From Triops longicaudatus (Eukaryota; Arthropoda; Branchiopoda; Notostraca; Triopsidae), in assembly GCA_022885665.1 (NCBI GenBank), contig JAGQDJ010000071.1, forward strand, positions 186,001 through 250,000: a stretch of DNA of 64,000 nucleotides, in the 5' to 3' direction. The notes below the pieces were generated by a model. The model saw nothing but the letters and a program-made list of their open reading frames with translations, was not told where the DNA came from and made no database searches. Below, piece by piece: positions 25,601 to 37,600 of this stretch. Positions within the stretch are counted from its first letter, which is position 1, and each line of letters starts with the position of its first letter. The translations under genes and the position numbers were made by a program.

Positions 25601-28600
25601 TGGACTCGAAACTTCCCAAGCTAAACAAGTTCTCGTTTGTTTTTCCTGGTGCCAAGAAAACACGGTGCAGTTAACTAACGACGAGAAACATTCCAGCAAT
25701 CTATTGGTATTTTAGTGTCTTACTCAACGTTGCATTCCTTTTAGCTAGGAAAGGAGTAAGAACTTTCGATTCGTCATACCTGCAGGCTGTTAAACTTTTT
25801 CTGACGTTTTGTACATACTTTCATTAAATTTTTTATTTATCTTACGTACTCGGTAAATGTAAATTGAATATTTCGTTTAAGTTAAAAAGAAAACGTCTAA
25901 GCTTCTCGTCAACACGTTAACTTTCTCGTGTACTTTGTTTAAAATACTTATTTGAAAACGAATACGAGGAAATTTATGACGCCATCGGGAGAAAAATAAA
26001 GATAAAAGCAGATTGGTAACCATACCTCTGTTCATTAGTGTTAATTAAGTTCGAAAATCCGTTAATCAAGGTGTTCCTCTTAATTTGAAAGCGTAAGCTT
26101 CGTCTTTGACTGCGTTTTTGTTGTGTTGCACACTATCAAGACTTTCGTCCTTTTTTTTGTGCGCCAGCAAGCAGTTGGTACACGCTTAATGGTATATCAA
26201 GCATGTGTGTTGCCTTTTTGCGTCCATGGTTTGCATGCGAGAAGAGTCGCGCAAGATGTACAAGGCCAGAAGGCGAGTAAGCAAGAAGAGAGAGAAGTTG
26301 TTGGTTGGACGGCGGCATTTCGTTTCCCAAGTGCCAACATTAGGCTTCACATTAGCATAATTACGGACTTAGATACGTGTACGTTTCCCAGCGAAACGCA
26401 AGCTAATTGTTATCGGATAAGAGGAGACGGAGGTGGAGGAGGAAAAAGGACCAAAATAACCATTCTGCCCTTTCACCCTACCTTGTCGCCCTTCTCCCAC
26501 CTGTGCCCGAAACTGAAACCCGAAACCTTGGTCTGCCAAGGCAAATATTTAGACTCGCGAAGAATTGGCCACGAACCTTGTACAGAACATTGCCCTCTAA
26601 AAATTTACTTGGAGAAAAAATGAGATTGCGAAAATCGACACACATTTCTCGTATATATTTTTTTGTAATACAGTCTTAAATGGGCTTCAGTTAAAACGCG
26701 ACAATTATAGCACAATTTTCGGATATTCTAGAAGCGTAGTTTGACTCTTGTGAAAACAAATTTGGTCGCTCCTTTGACATCTCTATTCTTTTTTATGGAT
26801 CGCACGGAATCTCACCCCTTCTGGACACACACACAAAAAAAGAGGCAAAATAGATTGAGTGAAATGTAAGCAGCTCGCGCGTCTGTGCTGGCTCCGATAA
26901 GCGATTTTGCATTCACAAGTGAGCGCCACACTTGGCTTTTAGATCCCCTAATACGCTAACATGCGTCAACCTAGGAAATTCTCTGAATTCTCTCACAGGA
27001 TTTTGCATCGCCTTTCTCTTCCCTCGCTGGTAGTTTTCTCAAGACTTAACTTTAAATTTGATCCAACAGTAGCGACGTATTTACCCCGAGCCAGGGCGAG
27101 CGGTGCTTAACATGTAATTAAAACCACGGCATCATTACGCTTAATGAGAGAACATCTCCGACGCAATGGCAACCCGTCCGTTCTCTTTTTCCTCGTTCGT
27201 TCTTTCTTTCTCCTCTTCCCTGTAGCTGTAGCTTCGCAGAAACGCTTGAAACATCAAACGCTGTTTTCCAAAAGGCGAGTTATTTAACTACCTAACTACT
27301 CCTCCGCCCTTTTTATGACACACCTTTCGCACCTTTTCAGGTCCTCGAGCTTGTTTACAAAAGGTCTATCTTTGCCTTGCCCAGCTGACAAATGTTTCTT
27401 CTTCTGGGAGAACTGAAACTCTTCAGTCTTCACGGACTGCATGTATAGGAACCGGTGTCCACTCACACTGGATGGCAATACGACTCTTTGCATAGGCCAA
27501 CGTTTCACGTTGTGACACCTTTTTGAAGATGGCAACAAGAAGCCCAAAACCCGGTACACGAGTACGTACGTTTTTAAGTCTTGTACATTGCTTTGTGACA
27601 CTCCGAGAGCTCTTGAGAATATAGCCATGAAGAGATGGACAGACCTCCAAAAATTGCGCTTAAAAGTCCGTTTTTGGTAGACTACACCCGCGGAAGGCTT
27701 TTGGACGGAAAAAGAGGGTTCAATTCTTCTGGCGTTGTAGAGAGTCGAATGACTCCTGAGCCGCAATGGAGCCCGTTTCAGGTCCCAGTAATGTTGAAGA
27801 CCCTGAAAAAGGAAACTCAAAAAGTATGTGAAAACGCTTCACACTTTCACATTCCGAGACGGAAATCCTAATCCGAAAAGGGTTTGTCGAGCATTAGAGG
27901 GTACAAGAAGGTGGCAATGGAGTGACAACGTGTGCCAGCTTTCAAAGGACTGAAAATGTTATTGTCCAACCTTTTACCATGATCTAGGAATTGGAGATTT
28001 CATGGTCGTGAATAGCTTTTGATAAATTCCGTATTTACTGGGTAATGTCGGGTGATTTTGAGTTACTCTTAGGGGATGGTATGAAGTTAAAGGGGTTAGA
28101 GTGGTAAGAAGGATGCTAGGGTTCAAGTTGTATTCTTCAATTAGGTGATCGATCAATTAATTGTGTACGTATGTGCGCCATTTAAAGGCAGCTTGAGGAG
28201 TCCGGGGAGTAATTAACTGGAACGTGTCTTACATGTGTCTTTAGGTCTTAGGGCTGTCAATTTCGGTTCTGGATCTGCCTTTAGCTACCAAAGACGGACG
28301 AGGAAAGATCTTCGGAAGGGGTTACGCAGGACCGGGCTTGATTGAAGGGACAAGAGATGAGAATCTATAGTGCTGCACGGTTGCCTATTGTATTGTGCAT
28401 TACAGGGGCGTCCGGGGTTGAAGAAGGAAGGGTTTTTGGCCCAACCCTTAATAATAATTAAGGGACGCATTTGCTTGTGAAAGGCTTGTGGGAGACACGC
28501 CACGACATTGCTCGGTGGCAAAGGATAGTCAGTACTGATGGGTATTTGTCTTGTATTGGTCCAGTAAAGCGAGAATAGCCAAGTAGGATCATTTTGTTTG

Positions 28601-31600
28601 GTACTTCCTTACCCAACATTCATCTCAATATGCGACTCGAAGCACAGAGTCATTTTCCCAAATTTGTGTTTCAAAATGCCTGCAAATAAGGCCAGTTTTC
28701 CGCAATCTTAATGAATTCCGTCAACAGACAAATTTAGTTTTCGCCCGCAAGACTTCTTGGTTGCATTTTCCATACTATTCTGGCCAATATTACATTACTG
28801 TCGCAAGCTTTGCTTATTTTCGCTTCTAGCTCCGCCCCTTTTTGTCATTTCTTAAGATTAGTTCAGCGTGATATTTTTTCGCAGAGAAAGTCTCCTCCAT
28901 TGTCATGACATTGCACCCAGGGTTAAGCTTACACATCGCGTCTTGGCATAACTTGATCTCTGGCTCCTTGCTAAGGAGTGGGCGTGTCCTCAGGCCCCAT
29001 AACATGGCAAGAGCCGTAACGCTACCCGCCCGAAATGCGTGTGTTTCCGTAAATGACTTCTCTGCGGGGCTATGAAGGATGATCTCGTGAAAGATATGAG
29101 CACATGTCATAGTCCATGAACGAGGAGGAAATGAAGCGCGCGCCAAAACGCGTCAGGGAGACAACACGAGTACAAGATTGGCCCGTTGCTTGCATGCCAA
29201 TGAGTTACCCCGAAAACCCCTTTTCCAAGGTGATGAGTGCAATTACCATTTTTCTCTCTGCCTCTTTGAACTCTCTCCTACTTTCAGCCCACTAAGCGCA
29301 TTCTTCACCCCCAATTGCAACAATTTCTTCATATTACGACCGCTTGTCTTCGTTCTTCTTCTTTTTTTTTTTTTTTTTGCTTCACGTTTATTACAATCTT
29401 GGCAGCTTCATTTTTTTCACCCTCTTTCTTAGCCCTTTGGCTTTTATGCTGCGTCTAATAAATTCTTTCGCTTCCACAGAAGTACACAAGAAAAGCTAAA
29501 AAAATAAAAAGTAAAACGAAATCATACCGAAAAAAAAAGAAAGCAAAAGTTAACGAGAAAGAGCCTTGAGGCCCAAAAGCCTTCGCCTCAGCACTTTGGA
29601 TAATGAAGCTGCGCTTGGACCTCGTACAAACCATGGAAAAAGAAACTGAAAATCCGAGCTTGCGCTTCTTTAGGCTTAGGGATATTATAGGTCAGCAGAG
29701 GTTAGGAAAGATTTTCCCTGGGCTTCTCTTTTCCTGGGAGCATTGTTGTTACAAGAAAAACGTATCTCTATGACTGCAGTTGACAATCTTAACGCGCTTA
29801 TATGAAATTTTCTGGTCTTGGCTCTTTTGCCCTGTTTTTTGTATTTTCCGTTTTTGTTGTAGAGTTCGGAGGCTGATAAGATGACAGAAGGGGTTGGGGG
29901 CTAAGGAAGTCATCCAAGTTGGGTCGTAGCAACGCATGGGGTAATTTCTGCGTCTTGATAGAGCCAATCATCAAGCCAGGGCCGGAAATGAGTTCAAAGC
30001 GATTTCGTTTGTGCCTAACGCGCCAGCCATGGAAACATCAACGTTTCGAAGATGTTTCTTGGCTTCAACTAGCGACTGTGACGTCGTCAGGGTAGGCAAT
30101 GCGATATAAAGGGGAGAAATCTATAAAATGGAGACGTAATCTTATCTTCAAGGGTTTTAACGGGAAGGAAATGGCGTTAGCTTTTTTGAGAAAGCAAAGA
30201 AATTGCATTGACGCGTGTAAGCATTTCGAAAGTAAAAAAAAGAAAAACAGTAGTAATAGATCTAATTTTGTAATAAATTGGATAGAGCTAATAAGAAGAG
30301 AGTCAGACGGGAAAAGTCCTAACAGAAAAGGATACTAACTATAGGGAATATTTAGTTAGTATTGTAAATGACAGCTCGTGCTGACATCGAAAAATAAACT
30401 TTTTAAAGGTGGCAATAATGTCCTTGAGAATTGCGTACTTCAACTGACTGAAACTTCAACTTTTGACCAAGTTTAATTTTAGTGAATTAAAACCAGGCGT
30501 TAACTATTATCGAAGTGGACAGTAATAACTGGCTATTTGGGGCAGTTTTCTGCAAATGTTTGGTACATGATCATTACAGGCAATATTGCTATAAAAACGT
30601 AGTATAGCACTCAACTGGAATTTCGTGCTTTTATACGCATTTACCGTCGTTACAATAAAGACTCGAGTTTTAGAACAACCCACGAAAATTTGCCAGTAAA
30701 TTTCGTGAATGCTTCGTGCTTTGTGAATACTTCGTTGAAGGAAATTTTTGCCATGCAAATCGTGCCGCTTGAAATGAGTTGGACGGCGTGTAATTTCCGG
30801 TTGGCGATTATCCCAGGCTTTAAATCATATTTTGTCTTCATAAGAGTGCTCCATTCATTTTTTTTTTTTCTCTCTCTAGTTTTCGTCCGTTAGCCAAGAC
30901 TGAGCTCTTGAACAATAAAGCTAATTTACTGGTTTCATTAAAACTTGGGAGGCACTCCTTAATAATCTGAAAGTTTGTATTTATCTCAAAAGTTGTGATC
31001 TTTTCTGACAAGCGTGGCTGATTGTTGCATAACTCCGCTGCGAAACGTACTTCACACTTTGCAAAGTTTACACAATCCCAACTTTCTCTCCCTGTTCACC
31101 CCGCTAACAAGTCTGTCGTTTCCAGCGTGTACAAAGCTTGGAAACTAAAGCTCTTGTCAATCTCGGCGTCAAAAAAGAATAACAAGAAGCTTGAAAACTA
31201 CTGCAGTGCAACATGCCAATATGCAAATCATAGAAAAAGTACAATCTGATACGAATGGTATTAACTAGTGTAGTGCGCATGAAATGTCAGTCTTTATGAA
31301 AGGAAATTAAATTTGTGGATGAAAAAATGCTATGATATATTGCTGATGGAAGTTGTTGGAATCTAGCAGTAAATTAAGGTGATTTTAACTCTAAATAAGA
31401 GGGTAGAATATTCTGGTAGTTTTTTGTGCTGTGTGAATTTCAGCATTCAGAACCCCTTTTACCACCCACCCCCATGCCAATCAACGTTTATGAATATCAT
31501 TTGAAGTATTTCTAATGCCGTTCTCTAAAAAGCAAACCCTTCGCATTCACCGAGTCAATCAAATCACTTTCTCAATAAGAAAAAATCCTCCCCTTTTACC

Positions 31601-34600
31601 CCCTCCGTCCCTCCAGCCAGGATGACTCACAACTAAAGAAATCTCTGTCATCACCTAAAATCTTTTTATCATCATTGCTTCATACTCTACTAACCTAACT
31701 TCGGATTGGGATGCAGGGGGTTGAAGCGTTCTCGAGCTTTGCAGAAGAAGACTCAATACAATTCGAACATGTGTGAATGAACTTTTTAGTGAGGGTGCTA
31801 CCCAAAGGGGGGAAGGAAATCGAAAAGAAAGACAGTTCGGGACTTTTTGACCACTTGGTCAGGAAAACGAGTCTGCAGGAAGTTGGCAGGTTTTATGACA
31901 AGTCTGTCACCATTAAACCCAACCACCACCCCGTCAACGGAGGGGTGGCTGCCACCCTTTCTTGTCACTCACTTCTACTACTGTAACCTTCAGCATTCCC
32001 CCGAAAATCTTTTATGACAGGGGGGTGAATCAGCCCCGCAAGCCGTAGAAACAGCATTCTTTTGATTTTTTGTGTGTGAAACGTTTTTTTATGAGGAGTA
32101 AAGGTTGTGCAGCATCCCTTGCAATCAGCAATGCTCCAAAACTTTGACTGCGCCTCGTTACGGATTTTAAATGTCAACTGACAGTTACCCTTGAGGAAAG
32201 ATGGTGGCGAGACAGAACAACCTCCCCCATATAACGTTTTACGGGGCTAAGCCTTTTGCTCGCAGGCTCACCATTGTAAAACTTTGACGTGGAAACAGTT
32301 TTGGGGGGTTAAACGGGCCAGACAATTTTCTTGGGACTCTACCTTACAACCCCGAAATGGTGTCATAAAAATTGAGACAGTTTGAGGAAAGGATTTGAAA
32401 GAGAAGCTGCAGCAAAGGGGTAGTTGGCATTCTCGGCTGTGCTGCAGTAAAAACGATACATACCCAGCAAGTGCAGCGCCAAGATTTACTGTGGCGAAAG
32501 AGAATTTGCCAACGCGAAAAATGGTTTATGGACTCTTACGAAGGTAAAGTGCAAAGTTCTTCTTCCCAAGGAACAAAAGAATGACCAACATTTGGCCCGA
32601 CATCTGTTTCCGCTGTCGGTTGCCGTTTGTGACGAAGAAACATTTTTTATGTTTGCAATTTCGTATCAAGCAAAGAGTCCTAAGTACTTTCATAAGCCAC
32701 AATCTCTACAAAATTGTAAAAGAAACACAGTATTGTGAGTACAGTTTGGGATTTGAATTCTCCCCAGGTATTTTGATTTTGAGTTAAAAGAATTTTACTC
32801 AAAAAGATTCTTATGTACTGGGATTCGTGAAATCTATAGTTTGTATAAACATAGCTTAGTTTATACACAGTTTATTTTCAAATTACACGATTTCCACGCA
32901 GTTTGCCGAAGGTTTTATGAATGTGCCAAAATTCATCAAACAGAATGTCGTTTCGAGCTAGTTCACTCCAGTTCCAGTGATTTGCTGAAATCAAGAGTTG
33001 TTTCGCAACAGTAATGCTGTGTACCAAGTGAAGAAACCGCGTGTGTCGTGGCGTCAAGCGGAACAATCGTCTTCTAGATTACGTTCCGCAGATATTGAAG
33101 AACTTTTTTCCCCCTCAGTTTATTTTCTCGTCTGCCTTTCTTATTTCTTATCCATAAAAGAAAAAAAGGCCCAAAAAATCGCTGATGCACACTTTCGATC
33201 GCTTTTCTTCATTCTAGTTAACTTTATCCCCCACCCTATGTCAAGGTAATGTATAGTAACAGAAAATGAAGCCCCGCCCTCATTGAGTTTCCTTTTCGGT
33301 TCTCTCTTTTTTTTTTTGCGCGTACGCTTTAGCCTATCATATCCGTCACATAATGGATGATCGGACTTGGAGCCAGAAAGGAAGGAGTCGAGGAAAAATC
33401 CATCGAAGCGACATGGACGTATTGATTACCGTTGTCGAGTCTTATGATTTCCTAACGACGTCCATGTATTTTCGCTCTCACTTTTTTTCTAACAGATTCT
33501 TTCCGTGCTCCTTGGCACTGAACATTTACCCACTTAGAGCTCTGTTAATCAATTCGTGTCCTCCTTTCGCCTAAACTGGTTACACCGAAAGCATTGAAAC
33601 AACATATTTAAAAAAATTGCGTACTTGGAGCGAACATGAATTCATTGTGGGACAGCGTACCTGCATACCCATTTTTTATCTTTCATTTTTTATCCATTTT
33701 TACTGTGTCGCACGTTCCTGGAAGAGCCGAAGAGTTTTCTTACTTACTGGTTCATTGTAGAGTTGATAATTTCTTTTATTAGTATAGTGTTCCGAAATGA
33801 TATGAACTGATCTTTAATCTTCGATAAATTTGTTATGCTTCGCGGATTTTAGCTTAATTTTATAAATGGATTAGTATACTAAAAGTACGCTATTGATGAT
33901 TTCTGTGGTCATGTATGGTAACTTTTCGAAGAGATTAAGCAATAAGGCTAGAAACTCGTTTGTGATGCGAGAAGACAGTAAGGCACGTGCAGTTTTGATA
34001 AGATGGCATTCCACGTACGGCACCGTAGTAAAAGTTGATTAAGGAGATTTCCATGTTCAAAACGAGTGACTAATGGAAAGTATTAAAAGAGGGGACGTTG
34101 TTTGGCTACGGGGTGTGTGGCGTTTTTTGGGAACGTAAGCGTCTGTTTATGACAGGTGTCACTCTTGTGTCATTTCCTTGCCTTGTATAATCAGATTTGT
34201 AAAAGCGTTAAGGGGCAGCGGTGCATAGGTAATGAACCTTGGTCGAGATGTTACAGCACATAGACGTCATTTCCTATAGCCGTAAAAGACCTTCGCTGCT
34301 TTTTCCTCCCCTCTTCACTTCCTCTCCCGAGCTTCTCTCCGTACAAGCCAAACTCGCGTCTACGTTTTTATGCGTCCGTACTCGTTAACAAGGAGTATAC
34401 ACTCAAAATTCACCCTCGTTATTCCTAGGTTCCCCAGCAATGCGCCAGCGAGCTGTTTGGCTGTTGTTGACAGTTTCCGTCTCCCAAGACTTGCTCTCCT
34501 TTCTCGACAGAAACGAAAGAAATGCGGACAAAAAGCTACCCATGCTATCGAGTCATTGAATACGTTAGAGCATAACAATAGCCCATCGTCAGGAGGAAGT

Positions 34601-37600
34601 GACGTTCCAAAATAATGTATACTGAACACCCACATGGAATAGTTTCGACATATTTTCGATGCACCTTATTCTTAACCCTTTACAGCGCTACTTTGAGATC
34701 AAAAGGCGCAATAAAATTTCTAAACACTTGTACACCATTGACGTTGGCATCAAGCCAACGCCAGCAAGGAAAGAAGATATATCGATATATCGTTCTGAAA
34801 TAAGAGACCAAGAAAGCTTAGACTAAAATAGGTCGTTATTGTGGGATGTTTCGTGTACAGGCTAAGTAGGATTGTAACGTAACCTTTAAAGTTTTCCTCA
34901 AAGAGAAGGATGCCCAATAAAGTTAGCCGACAAGGCACAAGCCAGCGTCCTAAAATAGGAAGAAATGAGAAATGTAAATGCAATGCTTTAGGCTTCTCTG
35001 AGGCCATTCAAGCCTCTTACGTAGAACTTGATATGATAGCGATGTTTGAATCCCAGCCCAGTGGAATGTTAGAAAGATAAAAATGGTTACTATTCGATTT
35101 TCTGAAAAGAAAGCAAAAAAAGCGAGATAAGGAAACATTGTAAGCGAGAAGCGTTTGGGGGATGTTCAGAAAAGGTTTTGTAACTTGATCGCACCATGGG
35201 TTGGGTCCACATGGATAGTACTTAATGAAGGGGAACACGAACTGTCGCTTTCAATCACCACAAGGGAAACAAGCCTTTAGCAAAGTAAAAACACCTGTTT
35301 CTCACCCCTTTGGCGACCGCCCTCTGTCTTACTCTGTTTCTAACATCCTTACCTTCCGAAGCAAGCAAAAAAGGTGTCAAATTTGCAGGTTTCCCTCCAC
35401 CCGACTTTTAATTTCACTTCATTTGCCTTCTTAGCCAAGCCGACTTGTTCCTGTACTTCCCGTCACACGCACAAAAAACGTGTTTCACGATGTTCCGCTG
35501 TTGTCCAAACCCTCTCGGGTTATACGATAACTATCCACTTCGATGATTTTCCTATCATATATCCTTACCCCCCAACCGAAATACGAGAACTTGTTCATAT
35601 CCTTGTTAACAAAATGACTTCCCTCCACCCCTTATCCAACCCTCCGTACTTCACTTGTTATGAAAAAATTGAGTTCGTCGGGGGCGTTTCAAAGGACACA
35701 CGAACCAACCGCGAACAAGCGAAGCCATAACTATTGTCTTCTTTTTTGTGGAATTATACATTCCAGGAGTTTGTGTTTTTGTATGATTACTTACTAGGTT
35801 TTATTACACATCCATTGCTTTTTTTCTAGTGTTATTCGTTGAATACGTTTCATGCTTGCCAATTTTGAGTTGATTTTAGAGTTGATTTTTTTCTGGGGAT
35901 GAAAAGAGGGAGAATTTTATTCCCTTCGTATTATAGCTAGAAAGGGAGAGAAGTATGAGTGATGCTCGCATGATACGCGAAAATTATTACGTTAGAATGT
36001 TTGGTTTCATTGTGTTGCAGCAATTTCGATGATCGTGCCCAAGGGGGAGAATTGTGGGCGGGTACAAAGGGATATGAAGGGAGGTAGCAAGGTATAAGTG
36101 TGTTAACCCTTTATTGAAATGGTGATTGTAAGACAAGGGTAGAGCAAGGGGGTTGAGGCGATCGATTTTGTCAAAGGGCTGTGTGATCCACTGTTCTCGC
36201 TTGTAGTAAATAAACCAGAAAAGGGTACAGTACACTATATTGCCGTAGCAACTGCGTCTGTGGATGGTCTTGAGGGTGAAGGCGTAAGATTGGATTTTGA
36301 TTGCATGGTACAAGTGTTTCCTACTGAAAGAATGTCTGTTGGGAAGTCTTTAGGAGCGTTTAGGCGTTTAATTGTGGATCACGAAGAAAACAGCTGTTCC
36401 CAGTAGGAGAATTTAATGAGTTATACAGTCGACTGACTTGCAGCGTTTTCTATTCCTCTGCGAGAAATGTCTGTTTCTTAAAAAAGCAAATGTAAAAAAT
36501 AGTCCAATAAATTGCAGTGATTCACTTTAATTTATTTTTAATTTTGTGTTTATTCCTGGACAGTATGGAGTCATGGATTGGCAGTCGGGAATTCACAAAA
36601 TGTACCCACAGTGGATGAATACGACTACGATGCGTACGAGGACGACCCGGCCGGGACCAAAGCCTCCAACGAAACGTCAGATCCTGCGAGGTACGCTGGA
36701 AATTTATCTGTTTGGGAAGTGTAAATCAGTTTCGAGTTGAAGGGGAAGTGGCACTAAGTAAAGCACGGCCATTTATTAGCGTTAGGAGGCTAAGTTTGAA
36801 ATGAGTAATTGGCTTGCTGAGGGTGCAGAGGGTGTTTTGACGAGTATTTCATAGTTTGTAGTGACATTGTACGCTTTCCGTGTCGTCGATGGACTTCTAT
36901 AATAAACAAGTTTTGGACAACAGCTTTTTCAGGTTTTAATAAGGGCAAATAACAAACCATATCAGGGACAAATAAGAAAGCTTTTCAAATTTCTTGATCT
37001 AAACTTAAACGTGCATAGCAACGGCCACGGTTGCAGTGCCTGGTTTCAGTTTTTCAAAGAAACAAAAAAAGAATCTTTTCCATTCTTTATTCATTGGTTT
37101 TCATTAGTTTTTTTTTATTATTAACATACCTTCAGAACGTACAAACCAGCTGTGTTTCTTTATAGTTCGAAGTTCATTTGAATTTTTGCGTGGAAAAGAA
37201 GTTGTATTTGTTACGTAACAGTTTAAATTTAACGCAGAAGGTACGAAAGCATTTTGAAAGTTTGAATTGAAGCTGTATTTTCGTAGCAGAAAGATTGGAT
37301 AGTACTCAAAATATACAAAAAGCAAGAGCAAGGATCTCGTTGGCCTTAGTCATAAGATCGATCACGGAATCGCGTGAGATGGAGAATGATGAACTATTGG
37401 CAGTTAGGGAATACTTGAAAAGGAAATCCAATGTTGATTCTGAAAATTACTTTTTTCTCTCGTTTTTCTATTGAGCTCTTTGGGTTAACTTCGTAGCAAA
37501 GCGAACGTTTGAAAGCTTTAATACTGTATTTCCAGCTTTCATTGAGCGATTCACGACTGTGAACTTAGCTAATTGAACGCTTTGAAGACTTGACTAATAA

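Larger units (their letters stand above)
22638..36563 (+). other. ROR: ROR intron 1 (13.9 kb)
   Basis: AT-rich intron with no recognised gene inside. Open stretches occur on both strands at 23.5-23.9, 26.1-26.6, 27.3-27.8, 28.8-29.1 and 35.4-35.7 kb. None shows a known domain or a convincing exon pair, apart from a candidate alternative terminal exon at 23709-23929. Poly-T runs are present (17 T at 29362-29378). Confidence 0.6.

Noticed and set aside
26123..26623. 166-codon open frame on the plus strand
   Set aside because: Starts with GTG rather than ATG, low-complexity Gly/Arg stretch, no domain. No good acceptor or donor frames it.
27296..27820. 174-codon open frame on the minus strand in ROR intron 1
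   Set aside because: True ATG, but no recognisable motif, no splice partners, and the opposite strand is open as well. Best explained by chance in a locally stop-poor region.
34440..34559. Short ATG frame with hydrophobic leader (MRQRAVWLLLTVSVSQ) as an alternative ROR first exon
   Set aside because: No GTRAG-type donor in the frame and it stops after 39 codons, so it cannot feed ROR exon 2.
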